This document shows, in pieces, positions 8,873 to 17,505 of a stretch of 64,000 nt of DNA (positions within the stretch are counted from its first letter, which is position 1; each line of letters starts with the position of its first letter). The position numbers and the translations under genes were made by a program. The stretch is from Steroidobacteraceae bacterium. Its GTDB lineage: Bacteria > Pseudomonadota > Gammaproteobacteria > Steroidobacterales > Steroidobacteraceae. The stretch lies in the NCBI GenBank assembly GCA_041395505.1, contig JAWLAG010000002.1:439001-503000 (forward strand), given 5' to 3'. Under the pieces are notes generated by a model. That model saw only the letters and a list, made by a program, of their open reading frames with translations, was not told where the DNA came from and did no database searches.

Positions 8873-11041
8873 ATGACCGATTATGTCGAGTACGAGGGAC
8901 TGCGCGTCGCGCGTGAGCTCGCGCAATTCGTCGATGATGAAGTCCTGCCGGGCACGGGAATCGACGCCGGATCATTCTGGTCGGGTGCCGGCGCGATCAT
9001 TGCGACCATGACACCTCGCAATGCGACCCTGCTCGCACGGCGTGATGAGCTTCAGGCCGCCATCGATCGCTGGTTCGAGGGCCGTGCCGATGCCGGTTTC
9101 GATGTCGCGGCGCACGAGGCGATGTTGCGCGAGATCGGCTACCTGGTTCCGGAAGGCGAGGATTTCACGATTACGACCACCGGGGTCGATGCCGAAATCG
9201 CCTCCTTGTGTGGACCGCAGCTCGTCGTGCCGCTGTCGAATGCACGCTACACCCTGAACGCCGCGAATGCGCGCTGGGGCAGTCTCTACGATGCGCTCTA
9301 CGGCAATGACGTCATCGACGAAACGCAGGGCGCGACGCGCGCCGGCGGGTATAACCCTCTGCGCGGTGCGCGGGTCATTGCCTACGCACGTGATTTTCTC
9401 GATCGCTGCGCACCGCTGGCGGCAGGATCCCATCACACGGCGCAGGGCTATGCCGTGCAGGATGGCCGGCTGCAGGTGACGCTCGCCGACGGCGGGAAAA
9501 CGACATTGCGTATCGCGACCCAGTTCGCAGGTTACCGCGGTGAGGCCCGCGCGCCAGAGGCCATATTGCTTCTCAACAACGGCTTGCACATCGAATTGCG
9601 CATCGACCGCAGTCACCCGATCGGCGCAAGCGATGCTGCCGGCATCGCCGACGTGGTGCTCGAGTCGGCATTGACGACGATTGTCGATTGCGAGGACTCC
9701 GTCGCCGCGGTAGACAGCACCGACAAAGTGCAAATCTATCGCAACTGGCTGCAATTGTTGCGCGGAGATCTGAGCGCGGAATTCGACAAGGGAGGCAAGC
9801 CGCTCACGCGTCGCCTGGCCGCCGATCGCGACTACCTTGATCCGGATGGCCGGCTAAAGCGTCTTCCCGGCCGCAGCCTGCTTTTCATCCGCAATGTCGG
9901 CCACCTGATGTACAGCGGGATGATCCTGCAGACCAACGGTGGCGAAGTACCGGAAGGCATCATCGACGCGCTGATCACTTCGTTGATCGCCTTGCACGAT
10001 CTCAAGGGCCAGGGCCCCTATCGCAATTCGCGCGCCGGCTCGGTCTACATCGTCAAGCCCAAGATGCACGGACCCGAGGAAGTGGCATTCACCAACGATC
10101 TGTTCGCCCAGGTCGAGAAACTGCTGCGATTGCAACCCAACACCATCAAGGTCGGCATCATGGACGAGGAACGACGTACGACCGTCAACCTCAAGGAGTG
10201 TATCCGTGCCGCCAGCGCGAGGGTTGTATTCGTCAATACCGGCTTCCTCGATCGCACGGGCGATGAGATCCACACCGCGATGCAGGCGGGACCGATGCTG
10301 CGCAAGGGCGAGATGAAATCGGCGACTTGGTTGACGGCTTATGAGAACAACAACGTCGACGTCGCGTTGCGCTGCGGTTTTCATCGGCGTGCGCAGATTG
10401 GCAAGGGCATGTGGGCCATGCCGGATCGCATGGCCGACATGATGGCCAGCAAGATCGCCCATCCACGCGCCGGCGCGAACTGCGCCTGGGTGCCCTCACC
10501 CACGGCGGCGACCCTGCACGCCATGCACTATCACGAAGTGGATGTGCTCGCTGTGCAGCAGCAACTTGCCAGGCGTGCGCCAGCGAAACTTCGCGACATC
10601 CTGACCGTGCCGGTCGCGACGGCACGCGACTGGTCGCAAGCAGAGATTCGTGCCGAGCTCGACAACAACGCGCAAGGCATACTCGGCTATGTCGTTCGCT
10701 GGGTCGATCAGGGTATCGGCTGTTCGAAGGTTCCCGACATTCACGATATCGGGCTGATGGAGGATCGAGCGACTTTGAGAATATCGAGTCAACACATCGC
10801 CAACTGGCTGCGACATGGTGTGTGCAGCGCAGAGGAGGTCCGCGAGACGCTTCGGCGCATGGCGGCCGTGGTCGACCGCCAGAACCGGGGCGACCCGGCC
10901 TATCGGCCGATGGCGCCCGGCTTCGACGGCTTCGCGTTTCGCGCCGCGTCGGACCTCGTGTTCCAAGGAGCCGCTCAGCCAAACGGCTATACTGAGCCGC
11001 TGCTGCACGCCTACCGCAAGACAGCCAAGCGCAGGCACTGA
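8873..11041 (+). CDS. glcB: Malate synthase G
   Basis: This condenses glyoxylate and acetyl-CoA to malate in the cytoplasm, as the second step of the glyoxylate route. The 722-residue length is typical of isoform G. Diagnostic blocks include VVLESALTTIVDCEDSVAAV, YIVKPKMHGPEEVAFTNDLF, IKVGIMDEERRTTVNLKECI and VFVNTGFLDRTGDEIHT, which contain the Mg-binding Glu/Asp and catalytic residues. Isocitrate lyase is not in the window. The next gene starts two bases after the stop, so the FAD oxidoreductase and hydrolase downstream may be co-transcribed. Confidence 0.97.
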   Translation: MTDYVEYEGLRVARELAQFVDDEVLPGTGIDAGSFWSGAGAIIATMTPRNATLLARRDELQAAIDRWFEGRADAGFDVAAHEAMLREIGYLVPEGEDFTITTTGVDAEIASLCGPQLVVPLSNARYTLNAANARWGSLYDALYGNDVIDETQGATRAGGYNPLRGARVIAYARDFLDRCAPLAAGSHHTAQGYAVQDGRLQVTLADGGKTTLRIATQFAGYRGEARAPEAILLLNNGLHIELRIDRSHPIGASDAAGIADVVLESALTTIVDCEDSVAAVDSTDKVQIYRNWLQLLRGDLSAEFDKGGKPLTRRLAADRDYLDPDGRLKRLPGRSLLFIRNVGHLMYSGMILQTNGGEVPEGIIDALITSLIALHDLKGQGPYRNSRAGSVYIVKPKMHGPEEVAFTNDLFAQVEKLLRLQPNTIKVGIMDEERRTTVNLKECIRAASARVVFVNTGFLDRTGDEIHTAMQAGPMLRKGEMKSATWLTAYENNNVDVALRCGFHRRAQIGKGMWAMPDRMADMMASKIAHPRAGANCAWVPSPTAATLHAMHYHEVDVLAVQQQLARRAPAKLRDILTVPVATARDWSQAEIRAELDNNAQGILGYVVRWVDQGIGCSKVPDIHDIGLMEDRATLRISSQHIANWLRHGVCSAEEVRETLRRMAAVVDRQNRGDPAYRPMAPGFDGFAFRAASDLVFQGAAQPNGYTEPLLHAYRKTAKRRH

Positions 11042-11043
11042 CG

Positions 11044-12549
11044 ATGCGTCGCCGCAGTTTCCTGCACTATCTGGCCGGTGGCGCACTGGCCGCTTTCGCA
11101 ACGCGCTTGCGCGCAAAGATCGCCCCGGGCACCCGTTACGACGTCATCATCGTCGGCGCCGGAACGGCCGGATTGCCGGCGGCCATTGTGGCGGCCGAGC
11201 GCGGCGCGCGGGTCCTGCTGCTGGAGGCCGCGCCCGCCGTTGGTGGCACGCTGTTCCTGTCGACGGGACAGATGAGCGCGGCAGGCACGCGGCTGCAACG
11301 CAGCAAAGGCATCGAGGATAGTCCCCAGCAGCACTACGACGATGTCATGCGCATCAGCCGCAACACGGCCGATCCGGTGCTGGTACGTCTTGCGGTCAAC
11401 GAGGCTGCGGCCACTTTCGACTGGCTGATGGACCTCGGCCTGAAACCCCTGCCCGAGCATCCCATCCTCGGAGCGGCCCATGAACCCTACAGCGTTGCGC
11501 GTTACGCATGGGGTGCCAACGGCGGGCGCGACATTCTGGGCGTCCTGACGGCGCCGCTTGCCGCGCAGGTCGCCGCGGGACGCATCGACCTTGCCCTCGA
11601 CACATCGGTAACGGCGCTGCTGACCGATCGCGACGGTGCGGTGAGCGGGGTGCGAGTCAAATCCGCCGACCGCGAGACCATCCATCGCGGCCGCAGCACC
11701 GTACTCACCTGCGGTGGCTATGCCGCCAATGCGCAGCTGTTCGAGGCGCTCTCGGGGTATCGGCACTACGGTGACATGGCCTATGGCTACTCGAAGGGCG
11801 CGGGAATCGAGCTCGCGCTCGCGGTAGGTGGTTACGTGCGTGGTCGCGAGAACTATCTGTGCAACTTCGGTTCGATTCTGGTCAACGACCTGTATCCTGC
11901 GAAGATTCTTGGCCGGTTCAACACCGTGCCCCAGGACCGGCCACCCTGGGAAATCTATGTCAACGTCGATGGCAAACGCTTCATCTGCGAGGATGAACCC
12001 AGTGTCGACCGGCGCGAACACGCACTGCTCGCCCAGCCCGACCTGCGCTGCTGGATCATCTTCGACGAAGCGATACTTGCCGGTGCACCCCCAGGGGTGC
12101 GCAACTGGTCACGCGACGATATCCGTGAAGCCTTCGCGACACAGATGATGTTCACCCGCGCCGACAGCATTGCGAAGCTCGCCGACGCCTGCGGCATCGA
12201 CCGCGACGGGCTCCTGGCCACCGTAGCAGGTTACAACGAGGGCGTGCGCAGGGGCCGCGACGCGCTCGGCCGCAAACATCTGCCGCGGCCGATCGTGCAG
12301 CCTCCTTTCTATGCCATTCGCCACCAGGGCCACTCGGTCACCTCCACGGTTGGCGTCGCTGTCGATGGGCAGCTGCGCGTGATACGCCCCGGTGGCGCGC
12401 CGATCCGCAATCTGTATGCCGCCGGCGAACTGCTCGGCGCCGGACAGACCATGGGCAACGCCTTCGTAGGCGGGATGATGGTCACGCCGGCGCTGAGTTT
12501 CGGCCGCTACCTGGGGCGCCAATTACCGCTCGCTGCGATGAACGCATGA
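11044..12549 (+). CDS. Exported FAD-dependent oxidoreductase (FAD_binding_2 family)
   Basis: A flavoprotein of the fumarate reductase / 3-ketosteroid dehydrogenase type. The N-terminus MRRRSFLHYLAGGALAAFA looks like a Tat signal. The Rossmann motif DVIIVGAGTAGLPAAIVAAE follows at about residues 36-55, and NLYAAGELLGAGQTMGNAFV near the C-terminus is the second FAD-contacting block. Export through Tat would fit a folded flavoprotein in the periplasm. It lies two bases after glcB and overlaps the hydrolase gene by four bases (ATGA). Candidate substrates are alpha,beta-unsaturated or saturated carboxylates or ketones. The sequence does not decide between them. Confidence 0.82.
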   Translation: MRRRSFLHYLAGGALAAFATRLRAKIAPGTRYDVIIVGAGTAGLPAAIVAAERGARVLLLEAAPAVGGTLFLSTGQMSAAGTRLQRSKGIEDSPQQHYDDVMRISRNTADPVLVRLAVNEAAATFDWLMDLGLKPLPEHPILGAAHEPYSVARYAWGANGGRDILGVLTAPLAAQVAAGRIDLALDTSVTALLTDRDGAVSGVRVKSADRETIHRGRSTVLTCGGYAANAQLFEALSGYRHYGDMAYGYSKGAGIELALAVGGYVRGRENYLCNFGSILVNDLYPAKILGRFNTVPQDRPPWEIYVNVDGKRFICEDEPSVDRREHALLAQPDLRCWIIFDEAILAGAPPGVRNWSRDDIREAFATQMMFTRADSIAKLADACGIDRDGLLATVAGYNEGVRRGRDALGRKHLPRPIVQPPFYAIRHQGHSVTSTVGVAVDGQLRVIRPGGAPIRNLYAAGELLGAGQTMGNAFVGGMMVTPALSFGRYLGRQLPLAAMNA

Positions 12550-13463
12550 GGCGCCTCTGCGTCGGCGCGTGCTGGTTTGCGCTCGCGATGCTGCCGATGG
12601 GCATGGCAACGGACGCCGGGCAACCGCGAGACCTGCCGATCACGCCGGCCGGACCCCTCGATGCTGCGCTCGCCGCGCGCCGCGGCTATGTCGACAGCAC
12701 GCTTGGTCAATTGCACTACCAGCGCATGGGCGGCGAAGCGCGTGTACTGCTGATCCATCAGGTGCCTTGGTTTCATATCTATTTTACTCGCGCGCAGGAG
12801 GCGCTGGCCCGCCTCGGAGTCGGTTCGATCGCGATCGACCTGCCTGGGTATGGATTTTCCGACAGGCCGGCATCGCCGCCCGGCATCAATGACTATGCGC
12901 GCGCTTTGCATGGCGGGCTCGACGGACTTGGCATCGAGCGCATCGCCATCGTCGGCCACCACACCGGCGCGACCGTAGCCACGGAAATGACGCGCATCGC
13001 GCCAGCGCGCACTGCGTGCCTCGTGTTGCACGGGGTACCTTTGTACAGCGACGAGGAGCGCGACAAGCGCTTGGCGGTGCCGCATTGGGAGCAGACGCCT
13101 GACCCGCAGGGCGAGTACCTGGCAAACCGGTACCGTTACCTGCGTGAACGGGTTGTGGGCAGTCCGCAGGCGCTGCATTGGTCCGTGCTGGCCATGTATC
13201 TCGCGGGTCCGATGGAATGGTATGGACACCACGCCGTATTCAAGTACGACATGGCGGGCAGCCTTGCGACACTCGCCGGCCCGGTCGTGGTCCTGTCGAA
13301 TTCCGATGACCTGCTCGATTTCACGTTCGAGCGCGTGAAAGCGCTGCGGCCGGATTTCAGGTTTCAGCGGCTGGTCGGGCAGTCATCCAACATGGCCTTC
13401 GATGAACCCGACGCCTGGGCGCGAGCGATCATCGCGGCACTGGCGTACTGCTCGCGCGCCTGA
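12546..13463 (+). CDS. Exported alpha/beta hydrolase-fold protein lacking the usual nucleophile
   Basis: A 305-residue alpha/beta hydrolase-fold protein with an N-terminal signal-like segment (MRRLCVGACWFALAMLPMGM). LLIHQVPWFHIYF resembles the oxyanion region and IAIDLPGYGFSDRP is a standard strand-loop. At the nucleophile elbow, where G-x-S-x-G is expected, it reads G137-H-H-T-G141, so the central residue is His rather than Ser, Asp or Cys. It may therefore be non-hydrolytic, or use another residue. It is translationally coupled to the FAD oxidoreductase, suggesting work on the same compound. Its end overlaps the convergent panE-like gene by 35 bases. Confidence 0.8.
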   Translation: MRRLCVGACWFALAMLPMGMATDAGQPRDLPITPAGPLDAALAARRGYVDSTLGQLHYQRMGGEARVLLIHQVPWFHIYFTRAQEALARLGVGSIAIDLPGYGFSDRPASPPGINDYARALHGGLDGLGIERIAIVGHHTGATVATEMTRIAPARTACLVLHGVPLYSDEERDKRLAVPHWEQTPDPQGEYLANRYRYLRERVVGSPQALHWSVLAMYLAGPMEWYGHHAVFKYDMAGSLATLAGPVVVLSNSDDLLDFTFERVKALRPDFRFQRLVGQSSNMAFDEPDAWARAIIAALAYCSRA

Positions 13464-14430
13464 GGTCCCTGCCCGGATCGCAGGCCCGCAGCAATTGCAG
13501 GCAACTGCGCAGGGTCGGCATGTCGATGCCAAGCCGCTGGCCGCGCTCGAGTGCATCGCCCAGCGTTTCTTCGATCTCGAGCGGCGTGCCGCGCTCGATA
13601 TCCTGCAGGCAGGACATGCGGTGCCCCGGCACGCTCGAGCGCATCCGGCGGCCCACATCCTGCACGCGTTCGATCGCCGGCGCGATGTCCCCGTCCTGCA
13701 GGCAGGCCGAGGGGAGCGGCGAGAGGTCGATGATTTCGACGCCCTCAGCTCGCGCCAGCGCGCCCGCTTCGCGTGCCAGGCGAACGAGTACCTCCGCGCA
13801 ACCGGCATCGCACAGGAGCTGTGCGGTTGGCAGGCGCGTGAGCACGGCAACCGGCACCAACGCCAGCCAGCCAACGAACTTGGACCACTCGCGGGTTCGT
13901 ATGTCGGTTACCGCCGCCGTACGGACGCCGGCCTGGTCGATCGCCGCGGCAATGGATGTGAGGCGCGGGCTCGACTGGCCAGACAGTTCACCGAGGTGCA
14001 GGCAGACATTGCGCGTGAACAACACCTCGCCGGATCCCGTCAACTCGCCGCTGAAATCCGCCATCGCGCCCAGGACGCGACCCTGTCCAAGCACACCGGC
14101 GAGCAGATCGTCCTTCAAGATGCCGTTTTGCACCGAAAAGGCGCAATCGACGCCGATACCGGCAAACGGCTGCAGACTGGCCTCTGTGTCGATCGCCTTG
14201 GTCGCGAGTATGAGCACGTCGCAGGCGGAAGGTTGCGACGGCAATTCGACCACATGGCAGGGTAGGTCGATTGTGATGAGGCCGCGCACCGACAGTCCAA
14301 GCGAGCGCAGTTGATCCGCCCGCCGTCCCCGCGCCACCACCGCCACCTGGTGACCCGATCGAATGAGCGCCGCGGCAAGTATGCTGCCAAGTGCTCCTGC
14401 ACCCACGATGCAAAATCTCATGCGTTGCAT
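13429..14430 (-). CDS. Ketopantoate reductase-like protein (ApbA/PanE family)
   Basis: The family reduces 2-oxo acids such as ketopantoate with NADPH. The N-terminal motif MRFCIVGAGALGSILAAALI is the nucleotide-binding GxGxxG. VLILATKAIDTE and SVQNGILKDD carry the family's conserved Lys (ATKA) and Asn (QNG), and the C-terminal half is helical with LEIEETLGDALERG. I use the ATG at 14430. One at 14421 (MRFCIVG) is also possible and neither has a clear ribosome site. Many PanE paralogs act on other 2-oxo acids, and no pantothenate genes are nearby, so I do not give the panE symbol. Confidence 0.82.
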   Translation of the reverse strand: MQRMRFCIVGAGALGSILAAALIRSGHQVAVVARGRRADQLRSLGLSVRGLITIDLPCHVVELPSQPSACDVLILATKAIDTEASLQPFAGIGVDCAFSVQNGILKDDLLAGVLGQGRVLGAMADFSGELTGSGEVLFTRNVCLHLGELSGQSSPRLTSIAAAIDQAGVRTAAVTDIRTREWSKFVGWLALVPVAVLTRLPTAQLLCDAGCAEVLVRLAREAGALARAEGVEIIDLSPLPSACLQDGDIAPAIERVQDVGRRMRSSVPGHRMSCLQDIERGTPLEIEETLGDALERGQRLGIDMPTLRSCLQLLRACDPGRDLRRASSTPVPR

Positions 14431-14514
14431 TCTATCGAACCCGTGGAGTAGCGCTGACACAGGAGACGTGTCACTTGCAAGCCGCGGCCGGCAACGCTAT
14501 CGTTATCAGCGGTA

Positions 14515-14593
14515 GAGCGGTATGGACTAACCCGTGCGCTGACACACGTGGATCCGCTCCCACAAGGGCCCGACCGAAAGTCGGGCCTTTTTT
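14515..14593 (+). promoter_or_regulatory. Possible structured leader or small RNA before the diguanylate cyclase
   Basis: Besides the terminator hairpin, GAGCGG (14515-14520) can pair with CCGCTC (14554-14559), enclosing a smaller CGTG/CACG pairing (14533-14536 with 14545-14548). A compact RNA ending at the terminator is therefore possible. It does not match the tRNA or c-di-GMP riboswitch patterns I know. Confidence 0.3.
14565..14593 (+). terminator. Rho-independent terminator
   Basis: A perfect 8-bp stem, GGCCCGAC with GTCGGGCC, around a CGAAA loop is followed directly by six T residues. It reads on the plus strand and lies about 40 bases before the diguanylate cyclase start. No upstream plus-strand gene ends here (the panE-like gene is on the other strand), so it ends either a small RNA or a leader of the downstream gene. 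Confidence 0.85.
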
Positions 14594-14630
14594 GTTCACG
14601 GCAGTGACACTGCCGCAGGGACTGTCTACG

Positions 14631-16307
14631 ATGATTGCCAGCATGACCGCGCCGCGAAAACTCCTGCTTGCGTTACTCCTTTTTCTCGCGTGCATGGTTC
14701 CGGCGTTCGCCGAAGAGGGCCTGCAGCTGACCGCACTTGCAGGCGAGGCGGCGCCTGCCGAGGTCGCCAGTGGCCGCCTGGATCAGCGCTTCCGCCCGTT
14801 CGACTTCGCGGCGTTGCGCTCGACCCGTGCAGCATTCTGGGTGCGTATCGAAATCGGCGACCGTCATCTCAATCACGATGCGTTGATCATTCGCAAAGGC
14901 CGGCATTTGCAGCTGCGATTGTTCGCCGCCGCGGCATCGGCCGACTCTGCCATCGCGCCGGCATTTTCCGCCGGCGGATTTCGCGCCATGCACGAATCAG
15001 TATTCGCACTCGACCGGACCCTTGTCGGCGGCCAAACCTTCTACGCCGAGATAACACCCGAGGGCAGCGGCTCCGAGTCCCTCGGCTTCGAGCTCGCGCC
15101 GCTTGCGCACAAGCTCGCCGAGGCCAACAACAACAGCCGGGTCATTGCGCTCAGTTTCGGCGCGCTGATGGCGATGGCCACCGCGTCGTTGCTCATCTGG
15201 GCCATCCTGAAGAGCTCGATATTCCTTTTATATGCGGTCCTGTTCAGCCTGCAGGCGCTTTATATCGCCTATCTGTCGGGACAGGGTTTTGACTGGCCAC
15301 TGCTGCGCATCGCAACGCCCCTGAACGCGAATGCATGGAACATACCGGCCGCATTGAGCGGCGCAGCCGCGGCACTGTTCGTGCGTGAAATCGCCGATCT
15401 CAAGCGCTACTGGCCGCGGGTACACCGCATCTTTGGCGTCCTGGCCCTGGTCTTCCTGGTGCTTGCCGTCGCGAATGTCGGACAGCTGATCGGCCTTGGC
15501 ACCAAGGTCGCGGCAGTTGGCAATATCATCTTTCTCGGCACCGCGATCTTCACGCTCATCGTGTGTTTCCTCGCCTGGCGCCGTGGCAGCCGGGGCGCCG
15601 GTTGGTTTCTGCTGGCCTGGGGCCTGCTCGAAGTCTTCACGATCGCGACCGCCGCGCGGCTGCTCGTCGACCGTCAATTCGATGGCAGCAACCTGCCCTA
15701 CCTGGGACTGCCCCTGGCGATGGTCGCTGCTGCCATCCTGGTCGCGCTCGGCGTGGCCGACCGTCTGCGCGAGCAGCGGCTGGCGCTGACCGACGCCGAG
15801 CGACGCGCGCAGACCGATCCATTGACCGGCATGCTCAACCGGCGCTCGCTCATGGAACGTCTCGACGCCGCCTGCCTTCGCGCACAGGCCCGCGGCCTGC
15901 CCATTGCGCTGCTGTTCATCGACCTCGACCACTTCAAGCAGATCAATGACCGATACGGCCACGCGGCGGGCGATGCCTGCCTGCGCGCAATTACCGCGCC
16001 GATCCAGTCCGAACTGCGCCAGTCGGATGTCATCGGTCGCTATGGCGGCGAGGAGTTCATCGTGGTGCTGAGCAGCGCCGATGTCGCCGCAGCACAATTG
16101 ATCGCGGAGCGCATTCGTGCGCGTGTCGCGCAGATGCGGGTCGGAGGCTTTGGCGAACCCATCGAGCTCACCTGCAGCATTGGTATCGCGAGCAGCGACA
16201 TGCTGGGTATCTGGGGCGAGCAGCTCGTGGCGCGAGCCGACGCGGCGGTGTATGCCGCCAAGCATGGTGGCCGCAACCAGGTCCAGTTGGCCACCGCCGC
16301 TGCCTGA
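14631..16307 (+). CDS. Membrane diguanylate cyclase (7TMR-DISM sensor with GGDEF)
   Basis: This would make cyclic di-GMP in response to a periplasmic signal. A signal peptide (residues 1-24, ending near AFA) leads into a periplasmic DISM-type domain to about residue 165. About seven membrane helices (170-375) follow, then a cytoplasmic GGDEF domain with DPLTGMLNRRSLMERLD and the active-site GGEEF at residue 472. The product-inhibition I-site RQSD sits exactly five residues before it, so feedback control is probably intact. No EAL domain is fused. I start at the ATG at 14631, which has a GCAGGGA sequence upstream and gives the signal peptide. The frame is open back to 14391, but that part crosses a terminator. 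Confidence 0.9.
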   Translation: MIASMTAPRKLLLALLLFLACMVPAFAEEGLQLTALAGEAAPAEVASGRLDQRFRPFDFAALRSTRAAFWVRIEIGDRHLNHDALIIRKGRHLQLRLFAAAASADSAIAPAFSAGGFRAMHESVFALDRTLVGGQTFYAEITPEGSGSESLGFELAPLAHKLAEANNNSRVIALSFGALMAMATASLLIWAILKSSIFLLYAVLFSLQALYIAYLSGQGFDWPLLRIATPLNANAWNIPAALSGAAAALFVREIADLKRYWPRVHRIFGVLALVFLVLAVANVGQLIGLGTKVAAVGNIIFLGTAIFTLIVCFLAWRRGSRGAGWFLLAWGLLEVFTIATAARLLVDRQFDGSNLPYLGLPLAMVAAAILVALGVADRLREQRLALTDAERRAQTDPLTGMLNRRSLMERLDAACLRAQARGLPIALLFIDLDHFKQINDRYGHAAGDACLRAITAPIQSELRQSDVIGRYGGEEFIVVLSSADVAAAQLIAERIRARVAQMRVGGFGEPIELTCSIGIASSDMLGIWGEQLVARADAAVYAAKHGGRNQVQLATAAA

Positions 16308-16393
16308 TGGCGGCGCTGCAGTACGCGACCCCGATCTTGCGCCGGGTTATCGCGCCCGCATTTCTTGTTGGCGACTTCCTTCGCTGATTCGGC

Positions 16394-17173
16394 TCAGGCG
16401 ACTGCGCGTCTGCGGCGATGGCGCACGGCGGCAATGCCAACCAGGCCGATCCCGAGCAACGCAAGGGTTCCGGGCTCAGGCACAGTCGGATTCGCGGTGA
16501 GCAGATCCTGCCGATCGGTCAGCTGCGGATTGTTGACGAGCACCATCAGACCCTCGGCCATGGGGCCGCTGCCATCGATTTCCGTGAGCCAGCTCTGCGC
16601 CAGATCGAACACGGCGCCGGAGCTCGTGAGCCGAAACGCGCCGCTGCCGAGGTTTCGGTCACTCACGCCGTAGGCGAGCTCCCAGAGCGCCACCTGAAAG
16701 GCGGCTGCGCCGATATCGTTGGTCACGTCGTTCCTGTGACGGCCCCAGAGTTCGGCGATCCAGGCATCGTTCTGGTAAGGCGAAGCCGAAAGGCCGGTCA
16801 CTTCATAGGGATTCGAAAACGGCATCAGATAGACGTCAGGCTGCAGGCAGAAGCTGACGAATTGTTCCCACTCGCCACCGCTCTGGCGGTAATCGAGCAC
16901 GAATGCCCCGGCGGCGGCATTGACGCCGCGCTCGCCATCGAGGAGGAAGGAAATATTGCTATAAAGCCCATTGGTGTCGCCATTGACCGGGCTCGGCGTG
17001 AAGGCATTGCCATTCTGGTTGCCAACCTCGACCTGCTCGCCGACCATGAGCGGTCCGGCGTTTGCGACACCGCCCAGCATGGCTGCGACCAGGCAGGCGC
17101 CGGCAAGCGTCTTGCCTATCCGTGACGGGCCATTGCCGATTGGGCGATCTGTCTGTGTGTAGTTACGTCTCAC
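16394..17173 (-). CDS. PEP-CTERM sorted exported protein with thioester-like Cys/Gln motifs
   Basis: A 259-residue secreted protein expected to be handled by an exosortase. The C-terminus has VPEPGTLALLGIG, a hydrophobic helix and RHRRRRAVA, the tripartite PEP-CTERM signal. The N-terminus has RR, then GKTLAGACLVAAMLGGVANAG as the signal peptide. In the middle, C109 in FVSFCLQPD and Q160 in AAAFQVALWE match the spacing and context of Cys-Gln internal thioester domains. I choose the GTG at 17173: GGAG lies upstream, and a sigma-54-like promoter at 17222-17239 would overlap any longer start. No exosortase gene is in the window. Confidence 0.85.
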   Translation of the reverse strand: MRRNYTQTDRPIGNGPSRIGKTLAGACLVAAMLGGVANAGPLMVGEQVEVGNQNGNAFTPSPVNGDTNGLYSNISFLLDGERGVNAAAGAFVLDYRQSGGEWEQFVSFCLQPDVYLMPFSNPYEVTGLSASPYQNDAWIAELWGRHRNDVTNDIGAAAFQVALWELAYGVSDRNLGSGAFRLTSSGAVFDLAQSWLTEIDGSGPMAEGLMVLVNNPQLTDRQDLLTANPTVPEPGTLALLGIGLVGIAAVRHRRRRAVA

Positions 17174-17505
17174 GATCCAGCTCACTCCGTCCACGCAGTG
17201 ATCCTGCGAGTCCCCCTGCCAAAGCAGGATCCGGGCCAACTCGAATTTAATTTTTTGTTTTCAATTAGTTAGGTTCTGCACGCCGGCTCCGGGACCCAAC
17301 CGGGCTGCCCAGGGCACCGGCATTGTCATGCGCGGCGACGATTGCGGGCCGCGGCCAGCGACTTCGGCCGACAGCACGACCCTGACCTGACTTAACGTTG
17401 TGCACGACGTCACAAAACGGATTGCGGTTGTGATGCGCGTCTCAGCCTTGTAGCCTTCGCGGCCATTGAGCGTTGTAAACAACGCCGACAGAACGGAGCC
17501 AATAA
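17174..17505. other. Intergenic region between PEP-CTERM and DUF885 genes
   Basis: These 332 bases hold no gene. The left part carries the PEP-CTERM gene's sigma-54-like promoter. Next to it, 17245-17272 is strongly AT-rich and could serve as a bend or activator region. The right part must contain the DUF885 promoter, and GGAG at about 17495 is that gene's ribosome site. I see no terminator. Confidence 0.6.
17222..17239 (-). promoter_or_regulatory. Sigma-54 (RpoN) type promoter for the PEP-CTERM gene
   Basis: Read on the minus strand, the site is TTGGCCCGGATCCTGCTT. It has the invariant GG (17236-17237) and GC (17224-17225) exactly ten bases apart, close to the TGGCACG-N4-TTGC consensus with two mismatches. 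Transcription would begin near 17212, about 40 bases before the GTG start. RpoN control of PEP-CTERM genes is known from other bacteria. Confidence 0.6.

Noticed and set aside
14461..14560. tRNA-like element suggested by AGCGGTAGAGCGG
   Set aside because: There is no GTTCRANYC T-loop, no matching acceptor stem and no plausible anticodon arm, so it is not a tRNA.
14461..14630. c-di-GMP riboswitch before the diguanylate cyclase
   Set aside because: The conserved GEMM sequence blocks are not present. Only a generic hairpin and terminator can be supported.
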